A stretch of 64,000 nucleotides of DNA. It comes from Petrolisthes cinctipes. Lineage: Eukaryota; Arthropoda; Malacostraca; Decapoda; Porcellanidae. The notes beneath the pieces are model-generated. The model made no database searches and was not told where the DNA came from. It saw nothing but the letters and a program-made list of their open reading frames with translations. Of this stretch, positions 12,001 through 27,000 are shown one piece after another. A program made the position numbers and the translations under genes. The first letter of the stretch is position 1. Each line of letters opens with the position of its first letter. Location of the stretch: positions 1 to 64,000 of the forward strand of contig JAWQEG010000371.1 in NCBI GenBank assembly GCA_033782935.1. Reading direction: 5' to 3'.

Positions 12001-15000
12001 GAGTCTCATGTCTTGATTCTACACAGATCTAATGAATTTAGGGTTTAATGACTTGGTACTCAAGTTTATTGCGGAGAAAATGTAAAGAAAGTAGAACCAT
12101 CTTATTTTTTTATTATTATTTGGTAGTGGAACTGTAAATACCAGGGTCAGAAAGAGATTCAAGTTGATGTGTGAGTCACAGTGGAAAGGTTAAAGAATAC
12201 TAAAATATTTTATGAACACCATCCAATTGAGTGAATCCCTCTCCCTTGTCCAGTATTTCCTGATGTCACAGGTGGTCTTGCAGCCAGTGTCAGGGATTAG
12301 CAGTGTCATCTGGGAGATTATTGTTGACTCAAGGAGATAACGGCAGCTTTCCTCTCTTGCCCACCTGTCCCTCTCTCCTGTTGTTTGGGTTTAGTGGTTG
12401 AAAATTATTCTATGTACGAGTATAGTTATGAGATACTGTACAACAGAATTTGTATCACAGAAGAATTACCTGAATACTTGATCCCATCTGAGATAAAATA
12501 CATTGGAAAGAGTCTTGGTCCTGGATTATGTACAATGGGCTTTCCATCCTGTCAGTTGGATATACACACAAGTACACACTTAGTATAGCCTACTGTATAT
12601 TGGTACTCAGTCACCATGTTTTGGGACTATTGTAGTTTTTACTACTGAACCTCCTGCAATATTAAGTTCACACATTTCTTTTTTTCATCACATAATAGAG
12701 ATTAACCATGTTGGCCTGAGCTTTCCTTGTGATGAGTGAACTTGTGGGTTAGCAAAGTAAATTGCTTTATAGTCCTTTAAAAGATATTGCATATGGTGAA
12801 GTGAATCACAGCTTTGTAGCCTCTAGATTAAGAGGTTATATAGAACTGTGCTGCAGTACTAAAGTGCAGTGTGTATTACGGTATTATTGCTGATGTTGCA
12901 GAGTGTGATGGAGAGCGATGACGAGGGGGAGCAGAACAGCGGGTGTGGGGGAGGGCGTGGGGGCGTGGGGCTCCCCATGTGTGCACGTGGTACTTCCCCC
13001 CCCTCCTCTGTGTACCGTAAGGTTGCCCAGGATGACACTGCTGATGGAAACATGAAAGCCATCACCAAGGCCGCCTACAGCTACGGGTACGATTGTCTTT
13101 ACTTGTAGTTCTTGTGTACAGTACTGTACATACTTTTGTTATGGTTGCATTCCTTTGCTTTTCCTCTTTGTGTGTACAGTACAGTAACTACTGAATATAT
13201 AGATATGTATGTTATTTGACATATGGTTTGCTGATAGAGATAATTTTTTATAGATTTTCATGCATGGTTTAATGATAAAATTGGCGTAGGGAAGTGGCCT
13301 CCCCCATCGCCCACCATTCTTGTGATAGTGTAGTCAGCCTCGTACTCCCTAAGATACATGGGGGGAGTGAGGGTTGGGGACCCTGCTCTTTAACAATGAC
13401 CCCACCAAAGGCTCAACTAGCCTCAGAGCTGGACCTCTTGCCTGTCAGAGATCCTGCACTGGCGCGAGAGCCTCTCCACAGTTTGAAATAAGAGAAATGT
13501 GATATTGATGATAATGATGATGATTCATGATAAAAATAAAAGAATGAATGCCATTAAGTAAATAATTACATATCTAAAGCTTAGGAGTCACATTTCAGGA
13601 AATCAGATGAGAACTAATAATATTGCCTATGGACAATGTACATTCAGCAACAGAAGACAGGAAAATGGAGTGTGGCAGTGTTTACTGGAGACTGTAGGAG
13701 ACCCTCTCTTTTGCAGGACACTACCCCGAATTCACAGCCACAAATCGGCCTCCCTGCCAGCACGAGGTCGGGATGCAGACACTCCCCCGGTGCTGGACCT
13801 CCTACGGGTCTTACCAGAGGATCTTGCTACCCAGATCACTCTCATGGACTTCCCTGTTTTCAAGTGAGTCATATTGTACTCTACTACATAATTTTTTAAT
13901 GTATTTCTCACATCTCTGTCTTAATTATTGGATGACAATGTTTTCTTGTGACATATTATATTGTTTTGAATCGAGTCTTGGTAAAGTAAGATTTTAAAGC
14001 TATTTATGGGTATCAGACTACAAAATCGTGTCACGGAAGTAAACTGGTCCAATAATGATATATGAAAGTTATCTGACAATCGTCCAATAAAAAAATTAAT
14101 AAAACAATTATCTATTTTAGGATTATCATTTTAGTGACCAACTTTGTGTAAACTGTACTGTATTGATTTTTGTTTTGAAGGATGTGACTATGGAAAGTTT
14201 TGTGGGTCAATAGTTGATACAAAAATTTGATTTGCCCAGGGTGTGTTAAGGGCTTAGTGACCTTAGTGACCTTCCTGACTTGGGCTGACCTGTCCCCATC
14301 AGTGAAGCCAAGCTAAAATTTTAGCTACTGTCCAGGTTAATGAATGAGTCGAAGATGGCTTATGGTGTGATGGTATACGGGGCCCAGTTATGGCCAGAGA
14401 ATTTCAAAAATTTGTACATTTTCATATCTCAGTGAGGTAACTTAGAAGGCTTTACTTGTGTAAGGATATGGAAGTGTTGAGTTGGTCACCAACCTTTATG
14501 ATTTGGCTAATGTACCCCAGCCCTGGGCCACCTTGGTGAGGATATGGAAAATAGTTTTAAGTTTTGTGAGCTTATTAGCAGTTAGTGTAATCAAAGCATT
14601 AGCAGTTAGTATAATCAGAGCATGCTTTAATGTCATCTCAATTCATCACTGACTTCCAGGGCAATTTCCCCAGAGGAACTAACATCGTGTGGATGGACCA
14701 AGAAAGACAAATTGAAGTTAGCACCGAATGTGGTGGAATTTACACGCAGGTTTAATCATGTGAGTAGATATAATTTTTATTTGATATGTAGGTAAGGATA
14801 CAGGAGTTTTGAGAAAAGAATTTCTTGTCGTAGGGAGTTCACAAAGTTCTTGCTGCTTTAGAAAGCACATTTTCATGTACTGTATTTAGTTTTGTTAATA
14901 ACACACCCACATTGCCGGGAGATATTTTTGTAATAGGATTTTGTCTTTGGTATTAATGTTGGTAGATTTCCATATTTATACCTAAATAAGATATTAGTAC

Positions 15001-18000
15001 CAAATTCATATTAACCTTAAACACTGCTTGTGTACTTCAGGTGAGTTTTTGGGTAGTGCGGGAAGTACTGAATGCAGGTGGAGTGAAACACCGGGCAGAG
15101 ATGATGGCTCACTTCATCAAGGTAGCCAGGAAGCTCAATGAACTCCACAACTTCCACTCTCAGTTTGCAGTCATAAGTGCCCTCCAGTCAGCCCCTATAT
15201 ACAGGTGAGATTAGACTTGCATTTATTGAGGAAGCAGTGCCGATTGAGGTTAACTTGAAACATGCAAAGTCAGGGGTTAATTTTTACATGTCTCAAGGGC
15301 TTCTCCAAATATGAGAGTGGAGATGTTATTTGAATAGCTGTCAGTAGTAAGCAGTGATGGCAGAAGTGCTTTGTTGTAAAGTGACCAGAGAGATGAGAGA
15401 GAATTAGTAGTGAGATGAGAAGATATTGACATATAATTTGGAAGAAAAAATTGTTCAAAATTACAGTACTGTATAATTTTTATTTGTGCAAGTATTGTAC
15501 TTGAATTAGAAGATGGTATTACCCATTACTAACTGTAGCCTTGCTTAAGTAAGAGCATGTTGTATCAAGTACATGTAATAAAGAGTGTTTCTAGTACAAG
15601 TTGTTAATGCAAGAGTGAGAGAGAGGTAAGATGTCTTTGCTTTTCTCTTCCCAGCAAACCAGAGTAAAATATATAGTTCTACTATTGCTCTATAGTGTGC
15701 ATCAAACCTTTTTTCTCCACAGACTGAGCAAAACGTGGGCTGCTCTCTCTCGGAAGGATCGACAGCACTTTGAGCGCATGGCTGACCTATTTAGTGAAAA
15801 GAACAATTGGGAGGCCCTGCGGAACCATGTGTCCAGCCTCAAGCTACCCATGATTCCATACCTTGGTAAGTTTCTGCTTGATATAGTATACTAGAGATTT
15901 TGTTTTCTTCACTTGCTGCACAATGGAAATTAGACTGCTTGTACTCTAGTAGATGGTTTAATTAGTTTTAGATTGTACTTCAAACTGCTATGAACTGTAT
16001 CACAGGCCCCAGATATAAATTAGATATATTTCTAACATTTCAATAAACAAATTGAGTGATTTGTCAAAATATATGTTAATCTTAAATAAGAGAAATTGTA
16101 AAAATCAGTGATGGTTAAAAGTATAATTTCTTGATTTATGAAGAGTATATTGTATACAGTATCTCTCTTCTCCAGGGTTATTTCTCACTGACCTGGTGTA
16201 CATTGACATGGCCCATCCTCACTTTGGCGGTCTGGAGTCAGAACAACGGCAGCTCAAGATGAACAACCTGCTGCGAATCCTAGCGGACTATCAGCGTTCT
16301 GACTACTCCCCTCTGCCTTGCCTACAGCATGTCCAAGCATACCTGGCCTCGGTCAGGTATATTGAGGAGCTGCAGAAGTTTGTGGAGGATGATCATTATA
16401 AGTGAGTCCTTGTTGGTTGTGCCATGTTTCTTTAATGTTTTATTTGCCCTGTTGTAGATTTTTCTTTTCATTTTTGTTTTTCTCATATCTTATCAATGTT
16501 CTTTTGTTCTTTGATGTTTGTAGTAACTAACATGAAAAGCAATCATCATCACCATAAAACCAAAGTCCTCAAGATCAAGGACCACCTTGACATGAGGGAC
16601 ACACAAACACTTGCTGCAGCCTCCACAAACCCACCACCCACTACACTACATGGCAGAACACCCACACATGCCAAGGAACATAAAAACAACACCCAGTATA
16701 CGTTACCATACACAAATACTATCATCTCTTACACCCTGCCCACCCCAAACCAGTCTCCAGAAACATATTCATACTCAAATCACTCACCAATTTATCCAAA
16801 TACTCAAGAACAACATTCAACTGCTTGCATGGCCTCCTAACATCCACCCATCTGAATCCTCCCTTCCCTGTAAGGACAGAGTCCACTGGCCAGGCTGCGA
16901 TGTGGCCACCACCCGGCCCTTCTGACAGACCAGAAGGAGCTGGATGGAGCCATTGTGGATGCCTGTTCGGGATGCAACATAGCACCCTACTCTATTAAAC
17001 ACATTATAGAAGACTGCAATGCTCATAACCACACTCGCCAACAACACAACATACACTCTTTGAGGGCACTGTGGGAAAGCCCTGTTCAGGCCATGGACTT
17101 CCTCAGGGGCTCGAGGCTGCTCGGCCAGACAGCTTGAGGTACTTCAACAACAACAATCATGATCATTGATCCCAATTTTCTTTCTTTTTGGTGTGGGGAG
17201 ACTCCAGATCCAGGAAAAGAAAAAAGAAAAAATAAATCATGCAGAGATAGGATAAAGATAAGATATGTTCCACTTTCAGTCACTCTCCCTTTCAGCAGTT
17301 CAGATTCTCAGCCCTATACAGTGTACAATGTTTCTCCCATCAGGTTGTCACTACAGCTGGAGCCCAACACCCCTTGTACTAGCCACAGTGCCAGCAAGGA
17401 CAGTGTTAACGACTCTGGCTCAGGAGGGGGCCACAGCTCCCACAACGTCTCCCCGGCTGTTCGTCCCCCTGCCCCTCCTGCCCCCCTCAACTCCTGCCCT
17501 GCCCATGGACCACAGGGCAGTAAGTTCCAGCCCACTCACCGCAAGGCTCGCAGTCTCGGCACAAAGTGAGTAACCTATACCAGCTCCATGGTTTTGTAAT
17601 ATATCTTAACATAATTTTGCAGTTTCTTATCTCACTGCACCGAGTGATTTCCCTGTCCCTCTTCCTTTTATATCTTTGAATCTTCCTCTTTCTATTTGAC
17701 ATGCTCATTCTTCTATTCTCTTGCAGTATATAATGTATCTTCTTTTAAGCATTTTATTCACTCAGTGCAATGTTTGATTAATCCTCCACAAAATATTAAT
17801 TTTTATGTTCATGATTATTTGGTGCACCTAGATGATGATTATGTCTTTTAAGTTTGGAAGTTTACATTATGCTAAGTACACCTTTTCAATTATAAGTAAA
17901 CATATTCTTTTGGTCAGCATTAATATATATTTTCCCTAATGGCGCTTCTCTCTTTAAATTTATGATGTGGCTGCCAGTGTGGGTCCATCTGACTTGTCTG

Positions 18001-21000
18001 TGTGTTTACTGTGAGGAACGATGTTTGTGATGTGTGCTTTCATGTCTTTTGTAATTGCCAGTCAGCATCTCCCTTCTTGCCAGTTTAGCATACATCATAG
18101 TCAACAAAGGCTTTGTATTTATTATATTATGGCAAGTGCCCAATTATGCATCTTTAAGGGCAAACAGGCAGTTACGTTAAAGTTTTACAATATTTCTTCT
18201 CCCTTCTGTGGAAGTACATAGCTTACTTCTAATTTGCAAAATAGAGACATTTGGTTACTATTAACCTATAGATCTATATAGACTATGCAGTATAGTATAT
18301 CATATTTTGTGCCAAATAAGATGACATTTTTCCTTTTTAAAAGATTCCAGTAACCAACCTGATCTGATGTTTTAACATGAGTCACATATCTCTTAGTCTT
18401 GGGCTTATGATGAATTTTTCTAGACATCAGAATTGCTGCTCCAAATCTGGACGTGTATTTCATGACTATTGGGGTTCAAGAACATACATAAATGTCACAG
18501 CTTGCACTTCAGCATTGTAGAATTGTTTAAAATACACTTCAGTTTTTCATTCTGATAACTGGATGTAAGAGTGTTATGGTCTAAGTAATGACATGACCAG
18601 TTTGGTGTCTCCTTAGACATTACATGGAGGCTTTACACCCAGTCATATTCATCATCTAGTCTATAACTTTTCTTGCATGTGGCATTAGTAACGAGAAAAT
18701 TTTTGTTGTTCTGACTTTACATTTAATGTGTAATGATAAACAAGCATTTAACTAACTCTTCATTATCTCAAAATAATTCACATTTAAAGCTTTGCTGTAG
18801 TTTTGTTTATGGTTGTCACATCTTTCTGGTAATGGAAGATTTAGCCAAACCTTTGGGTCTAATACAATATATAAAAAAGATTGTAAAGAGTGCATCTACT
18901 GTGACATGAATGTCTATTTTTGGCAAGAAATATGGTATTGTTTAGCCTTTTATTGTCAAGATGTGCCGCTTTGCCCCTATATGCTGTTATTAAAGACGAC
19001 TGACATTAACACTGACGCCGCACCTCCTCCCCCTTGCTCCCCCATGCCATGCTAAGATTTCGGAGTATGAGTCTCCCACGCAACCTCCACCGCTCCGACC
19101 CACAAACTCAGGGTGGTGACCGCTTCGGGTGAGTCATTAGTCGTGCATCATCACTCTGGTTGGTTGGTTGGTTGGTTGGTTGGGTAGTCACGATCAGGTC
19201 CCTGGAACTCTGTCCTATCCCTTTCCTCACTGCCTGCTGCTTTAGATCCTGGAGTGATATATACTTTTGTTGCTATTGCTTCTACCTGCAACATTACCTA
19301 CCTGACCTGGCCTCCTTCTCATCCTATCAGCCTTTGTCCTTTTATTTCCCTGCCTGTCTGTGTCTGTCTCATCAGCCCCTATTCTCCTTGCTTTTTTTTT
19401 TTTGGATCTTCAATGCTGCTGCTGCTTATACCCATCACCTTCCCTACCTGGTGCTGGAAAGGGGTACTGTCATGCAGTGTCACTGACATGCTGGAAACAG
19501 CATGCAAATGATCTTTGATGCTCCTTATTCTCCTACATGGAGAATTGGTGGCTTGTGGAATTTGGCATGAAGGCAGCATATTATAGTGATAAAAATGTCA
19601 AAACTAACTCTCCAGACTTCCTTTTTTATCCCATCAGTCTCTCCTTCCTGTCTTGCAACTCGTAATTTGCTTTTCTTAACACGCTACTCACTACTGCTGC
19701 TACTACAACTACTGCTACTGTTCTTTCACTTCTTTAACTAGATTCAAAACATTGGGTAAAAAATATATTGTAAACTTGGGCCCTTAAGTTGCAGGGATAA
19801 ATAACTATTCTTGTGTCCTCATGGAGCAAATTTCAGATGGATTGTGAGTTGTATCAACAGAATGTGCACAGGCACTTGCTTTTACTCAGGCTACCTCTAA
19901 TCCACATTTCCATCTTGTCAACTTCTTAGTGACTCTTAGACCAGCTTCCATCCTCTCTGCTCAGTTCACTTTCTACCTATTCCTTGGATAATTGTCTCCT
20001 TGTTTTACCAGTTCCTCTACCTTTTACATGTGTCCTTCCTTCTCCCTTCAAAATCTGTCTTGTCCTTTATCTTTGTTAAGTGTAATACTGCTCTCCACTT
20101 GGCTCACACCTTCCTTTACCAGACTTGACAATGCTTCTTTGCCACCTTCCCTGAGTCTCAGTTCCCCCACCTTCCAACCTTCGTTCACCTATTCCTCACC
20201 TACTTTCCCTCACCTCACCCACCGACCCATTATTGTTTTTTGCAATTGATGCCTCTTCCTCCCTTCCATCCACCTCCCATCACCTCGGTTGCCACCCGCT
20301 CACCTTGCCACTAGAGTTATAAACTCTGACCGACAAGCAGGGCTTCTTGTCTCCATTCTTATCACTATTACGACCTTCCTCACTGTCACCAAAGCTCCCT
20401 CCTCCTTTACCTTCCTACTCACCATCATAACTTTCTGTCATTGCTGGCTTATTGTTTCTTTTGCTTTTCAATCACCCCAGCTTCTCCACCCTTTTCCTAC
20501 CAGTCATCACCATAGCCACGACAACCCTTTCTCCCTTCCCACCAACACCACCAACCATTGTGACTTGCTTAAACCCTACTACTGTACCACCACTCCTGAA
20601 GACTCCTCTTCTCCCAGTACCCTCTTCCTCCTCTACCACGATTCTCCTCCATTTCTCTCACTACCCACCTCTTCCACAAATCACCACTAACCCTGACTTC
20701 TGCCTCTAGCCCTTACCCCTGCCAATACTGTAACTTCATTTTCAACTAACCTCGTCATAGCCATCCTCTGCAGCCACTAATTTCTGCCACATTCCAGCAC
20801 CTCTCTCATCAACCTATGTCACACATTCACTCACAAATCTCTTCCACAGCTCTCACTCCTTTTCTTACACTCTCACTCTTCACACATCCCTCCCACTTCC
20901 CTCCCCACCTCTTCCTACACCCTCACACTTACACTTCTCCCACTGACCTTCCCATCCTCACAACTTATCCCATCGCCCATCCTTGGTAGTCCACCCACAC

Positions 21001-24000
21001 ACTCTGACCGACCTGATGAGTGCACAGTTTCACATTGCCGCATCTTGTTATCAATTGGGCACCGGCATCTTTGTGGCTTTATCTGGCTTTGACTTGAATG
21101 TGGGATGTATGTGTTGTTGATTTGTTGATGTTATTTTTACGTTGTTTTGGTTGTCTTGTTGCTGTACGCCCACAGTTGAAAGTCACTGATCATGAAAGGA
21201 GAGATTCAAAGTCAAGTAAAGAATGAGCTAAGAGTCCACATTTTGAGATGCTCTATTCATATGGCTTCACTCACATAACTCCATGATCAAAGAATTTCAG
21301 TCTGGACAGTATAGTTGCCTTCATAATTACCTGAATATATTAAGGGGCATGAGCTTACCGGAACTACTGTACAGTACAGTATTAAGTTACTGTATAACTT
21401 AGAGGCAGTAAAAATTCTAAGGGAATATCGATATGCATACTTACAGTATGTTGGGTTCATAAATATTCTGGGATCAGTGAAGGCAGCTGTAACTCATGCT
21501 TTAAGCATGAGTAGCATCACTGGTTAAGATCCCCCAATATTTGTTGATCAGTACCATTCAGTATGTACCAGCAACCCAGAGGCCTTGAAGAATACAAGAG
21601 CATACACAGTAGTCAACATGTCGTCTGGTGTGGTTATAAAACAGTCTTCTTTCAATACATGTTTGTGTCTGTGCCTAATGAATGACTTACAGTACCTTAT
21701 CTCTGTTTGTCAGTGTTAGGCCTAACCCTCTTGATGCCACATTAATGTGTAGTGACCAACATTAGAAAACATTATTCATTAGTCTAAAACACTAATATGT
21801 ATTGGAAGAGGTTGTTTTGATTGAGGATCATACTGGATGAGACATCAATTAGTAGTGTGTATCACATTCTGGGTTATGGTGTCGACTGCGGTAAGTAATG
21901 TCAATAAGGGAAAGTTGGGAGAACAGGTTCTGTGTAGTGCTACTTTTATTCCTAATTTATCCTTTCCTACATCTGTTTAACCCACATTTCTTGCACTAGG
22001 AATATATTTTTAACCCTTGTTTATTGTTTATTTTTGTATAATTTTTTGGCATTGGAGGTGTCTTAATACTTGGTATTAACTGGTATTCATACTGCAGAGT
22101 ATTGCATATGCAATTGGAACTAATGAATATTTGCTAGAATAAGGTTCCTCAGGTAGTCATGATTTTCTTCAGACTTGTACTTTTAATACTGTGAAATCAG
22201 TAGGTACAGTAGTAAGTTCGCACATCACAGTACTGTACTGTATATATTTATGGGAGGTGCTAACTCCTGCAGGTCTTGCCTTTTCTTCCAACATTCCATC
22301 TGTGGAGCCTGACTCTTGACTCTTTCTTTGGTCAAGAAAAAAAAAATCAATTTCCAAACTGGAGGTTTACAGTTTGCCACTCTGTTGGGGTTAGCTTTCA
22401 TCAATTTTTTTTTTTTATGACTATGCAAAACTCTATTCATGAAAGTGTTACCATTGGGGCTGTAAATTGTTATATTTTTATGAAACTCGCTGGGTTTTTA
22501 CCACTATTGTTTTAACAATTGTGTGGCAGAGAGAACTTGAAGAATTTGTTTGTGCATGACCTGTGATGCTTGAAGCCTTGTTAACTCATTGGTTTACATG
22601 GTCTGTGTTAATAATTCTGGATTGGGGTGTTAAGTTATCAAATAGGCCATGGCATGCAGTGATAGGATTGGGTATGTGGTGTTACTCTACAAGGATGAGT
22701 TTCAAAACACCTAACGAAAATACTGTGAAAACTTGCAGCCTCCATTTTTAATTAAACACCTAAACACTATCAACAAATGAAAGACTGGAGTCTGATTTTA
22801 CACGGACTATCATCGAGTTCCTCAAAGTGTATTTACCAGTGGGACTGACACTTTTGGCTGAGTTTAAAGTCCTTCAGGTATAACTAATAATGCACATCTA
22901 AGACTGCAGGACCTTAGATTCCATGCACTCTCCTCATACTGTAGTACAGGGATGGAGACAGGTTTCATAATTGCCCATAAACAGTTGCTTGAGTTTCTTT
23001 TGAGCTTAATATTACAGTACTGTATTGATGCAAATTAAGTGACAGTTTCTTGGCTCTACTGTATATAGTCGGATATTTCTTATAAGGTTCAAACAGACTG
23101 CAGATTCTCATTGTTATAGTCAGTACAGTAAGTTTGAAATTTCATCTTATTTTCTTTTTTATATTTTAGCTGATCTTGTGTGAGTAGTGTATAGCAGCTG
23201 ATAGAACATGAAAAGGCTCTAAAGTTTGTTGATGAATATATAAGTGGTCTGTGTTGTTGTTGGAGACTATTGTTTCATGCAAACTCTAGGCCTATCATGC
23301 ATACTTATAAGTAACTGTACTGAGGAAGTAGGCCTACAGTACAAGTTTCAAGAAGTCAGTACTGACATTACTATTATTCTGCAATTTGCTAACCACATCA
23401 TTGGCTGCAGTAAAGTGCACTGAGCATAGAAAGTTGATTATGTTTGCTGTATTGTACCTGTAGTAAATGTCACTTTTCAGCCCACATGATATTTTTTGTA
23501 TACTGTATATACTCATAGCAAAGGCCGTGTTTATTTTGTAATGCATGATAGAACCACCACTGTTTGCTGTAAATATATGTTCAGATAAATGGCATGATTG
23601 TTGTTGGTAGCAAATTATAGGTTAGTTATGAGTTGATGTTGGTGGAAAGATTCTTGATAGCTTTTGTTGTTAAGTATAGTACCATTTACTTCATTATTAA
23701 TTGTTAAGAAATATTGTATTGAAAGGCAATTATATATATATATATACTTGTAGAATACTTGTTCCTTATACTCATACTTTCATAATTTACATTGAAGTGG
23801 ATACAAATTTCAAGTGTTCAGGGATAAAATGATGTTGGTAGATTAGAGGCAATTATTTCCTTCTAGCTCTCCCACAACACAAACTGTCTATCCTGAGACA
23901 ATATGTTTGTTAGCATGGTTTGGAGGAAACAGTAACCTCCTGTATACTGGCAATATATTACTCCCACAAACTAAAACTCTCATCTATGGTGAATTTGCTA

Positions 24001-27000
24001 AGAGTGGGCAAATACTTTTGCTCAGTTTCCTCTCTCTCTCTATTTCTGTATCATGTCATTACTGTATATATCATCAGTTACATTGCATACATAGTTTTTA
24101 GGAAGTATCCTAAGTGATATAAAACCATTATCCAGTAAGTACAATATATTACTGTATTCCTTGGCAGTACTGTATTAGTGATATGAAGATGCAACCTGGT
24201 GCACTGCATATGGAGAGATATAGAGAGATAAAGAGTATACTGTATTCCTTATCTATACTTACCCAAAGCCTTTTGCTTGATGCTATGTTATCTTATGGGA
24301 ATCTTGGTTTCTACTTATGTATCCCAGTGCCTCAACATCAGCTTCTTTTTTAATTTTCTTCTTTCAGTTGTTCTCTCTTATTCCTCAGTCTTCCCAGCTT
24401 GGCAGTTCTAAGAAAAAAAAATTGTGTTTAGTTTGGTTTCATTTGGAAAATGTATAAATGTGTGTATTAGAGAACAGAAGAGTTGAAAGGTAGTGTGGCT
24501 GTGGCTGTCTCATTAATGTGTGGGAGGTAGATAGACAGAAAGATGCCAAAATCTGCCTGTGTTGTTGATGAAGATTTGTTTGCAAAAAGGGAACAGACAC
24601 TCCAGAAAGTTTCAGTTGAATGTGTCAAATATGTGACAGGGAATGTAAGAGGTGAATGCTTAAAAAAATGAATGGATGATTTTTGAAAGAATGGCATGAT
24701 AGGTTGAGTGCAAGAATGTAAACAAACCCTAACCTGGCATCAACATCAATATCTAATTTGCTGCTGTAATAGCACACAATGGCTGTTGGTCTTACACTCA
24801 TTACCTGTAGTGATATTCAGTCCAATCTCATAAATACCTATAGTTGATATCAGGATGGGCTATCACTCATTGGTTGCTCAGCAGCTCTCCACTTTTTTGG
24901 GAAGTGGTTCTCAGTAGGTATTGCATGCCTGGCTGTCTTCTGATCAAGACTAATTCCAGCACCTTAATTAGTGGAGAGGACCAATCAGGAGTTTTATTTA
25001 ACATCATGCAAATGAATAGTGATAAGATTAAAGTCTGTACCAGGAATAGAATGACAGAAACGGAAAAAGGATGTGAAATAGCAGAAAAGGAAAAGGAGTA
25101 ACTGGTGTGGTGGAGGTAAAATGAAATGCAATAGGTGATATTATGGGCAAACCTGCCAGAGGAGAGGCCTAGAAAATGTAAGGTAGAAGGTAAAGCCATT
25201 GGATCTACATTGATCCTCCATTAGGACCCCTCCTTGAATGGAAGCTTCCTATTTGAAGCAAGACATTGCAGATAACATTTTGAAGACCCTTTTCTGTACT
25301 ACACATTTACACTCTTCATTCTCTGACTAACTGTTCATTACTTTCAATTTTTTGTCTGAAATTTTACTATGGTATTTCTCAGGCATTATTATTTTTATCT
25401 TTTTATGCAGGGCCTCTTAATGCTTATGGGTTTTCAGGTTATCAGCTGTCCTGATATGTAAACAAATTTATGCAGCACATTTTCATACTTGCTAATATAT
25501 GGGTGATGGTGAATGTTTTGATCAAGCTTAACTAACTTCAATTTTTCTTCTGCCCACCCCTACCTACTACACTCCATACCAACTTTTATTTACACTCCTC
25601 CTCTCCTTCTTACACTCCTCCTCCCATCTTCTCTCTGTGCCTCTCCTCTCCTAACCCTGTCATACTTTTTCCTCATCTTTTATTTCATTTTGTCCCTTCC
25701 ACACCTTATTTCCTCACAAACTTTCTTGCCTTTCTTGCACTTTACCACACCTCCTTATCCTTCCCTCTTTCCCACTACCATTTCCTTGCTTTGCCTCACC
25801 CCACCACCTGGGCAGCATCTTCAAAGGTTGCTCTGGGGGCAGTGAGAATCTGCGATGTGACTCGGTTACCAGTCTGGGCAGCCATGACCCTTCTTGCCCT
25901 TCGGCCCAGGGCTCCCGGGGCTCAAGACACCTCCTGGATGACTCAGAGCTGGATCCCCCTCCACCGCCTCCACACCCACATGACTGCACCTCACCCCCCT
26001 CACATACACTCACACGCACATGGTGGGTATATAATATGGACCTTGGATGCACATTGCAGTAAACCCTTAGGGCCCTTTTACACGTGGCTGCACCACCACG
26101 TCTGGATGTGTGACCAGAATTGTGGTGGCAAGGCAAGACGTTTTGTGCACTACCAATACTGATGGATAGAAAAAATGGCTGACACCACTGTACCGCCACC
26201 AAAACTCTTTGGTTGCGTCTTGTGCAGGGGTCCTTAAACTACATGGATCATTTCAGTTTTAATCACATATATATACAATGTCATGATATTGTATATAGTG
26301 AGTTAAGTTGCATTGTTGGTATTTATAATTTGATGTGGGATTAGTTTGAAAAAGTAAATAATCTAAGATTAGGCTCTGTTAGAAAATACAGTACTGTACT
26401 AAACTTAAGAATTTTTTATTTAAAAAAATGTAATTTCAGGGTTAACCCCTTCAGCATGGTTGCTCCAGTATAGTAATTTAAAGCTCACTAACTCCAGATG
26501 ATTTTCTCACCATTGTACTGTACAGTCGCGGTCAATAATAATCATCCACATGTGGGCAACTCAAACAAATTGCTCACTAATGTTTTGACATTCACATATG
26601 ATGTTATTGTTTTAAAAAGTGAGTATCTGATTGAAGTAAATTAGAAGATGCTGCTCATTCTACTTATTGTAAAGTTTCCCAGCTAACAAACTGAGGGAAA
26701 CTATAAAACTTTTACAAGAGTCTCCCCAATGTGGATGATTATTATTGACCGCAACTGTACATGGAAAACCCTGTTCGCAAGGAACTTTGGATAAGATTTT
26801 CTATCATTTTATTCCTGTACAGTACTTGAAACATACAGTATTTTTTAAAGTGATACACAATCAGTCCACTTACAGGTACAGTCATCCTTTTGGAAACTGC
26901 TACACCGCACAGTCATATCAAGTGACAAGATTTTCCCAACTTCATTAACTGCATTCCTCCTGAGCTTCATTTCTCTTGCACTTGCCCAAGTTACAATGGT

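Noticed and set aside
13294..13491. 65-codon open frame in RALGPS intron 2
   Set aside because: It has reasonable composition, but no splice sites in a phase compatible with exons 2 and 3 and no family match. Exons 2 and 3 join cleanly without it.
24867..25199. 110-codon minus-strand open frame within RALGPS intron 9
   Set aside because: It is Ser/Leu-rich with no motif, opposite to the host gene, and shows no splice or start support.
26072..26240. Possible hAT-like element (TAGGGCCCTTTTACACG ... GTGCAGGGGTCCTTA)
   Set aside because: The ends match only about two thirds and no 8-bp target duplication was found by eye; left uncalled.
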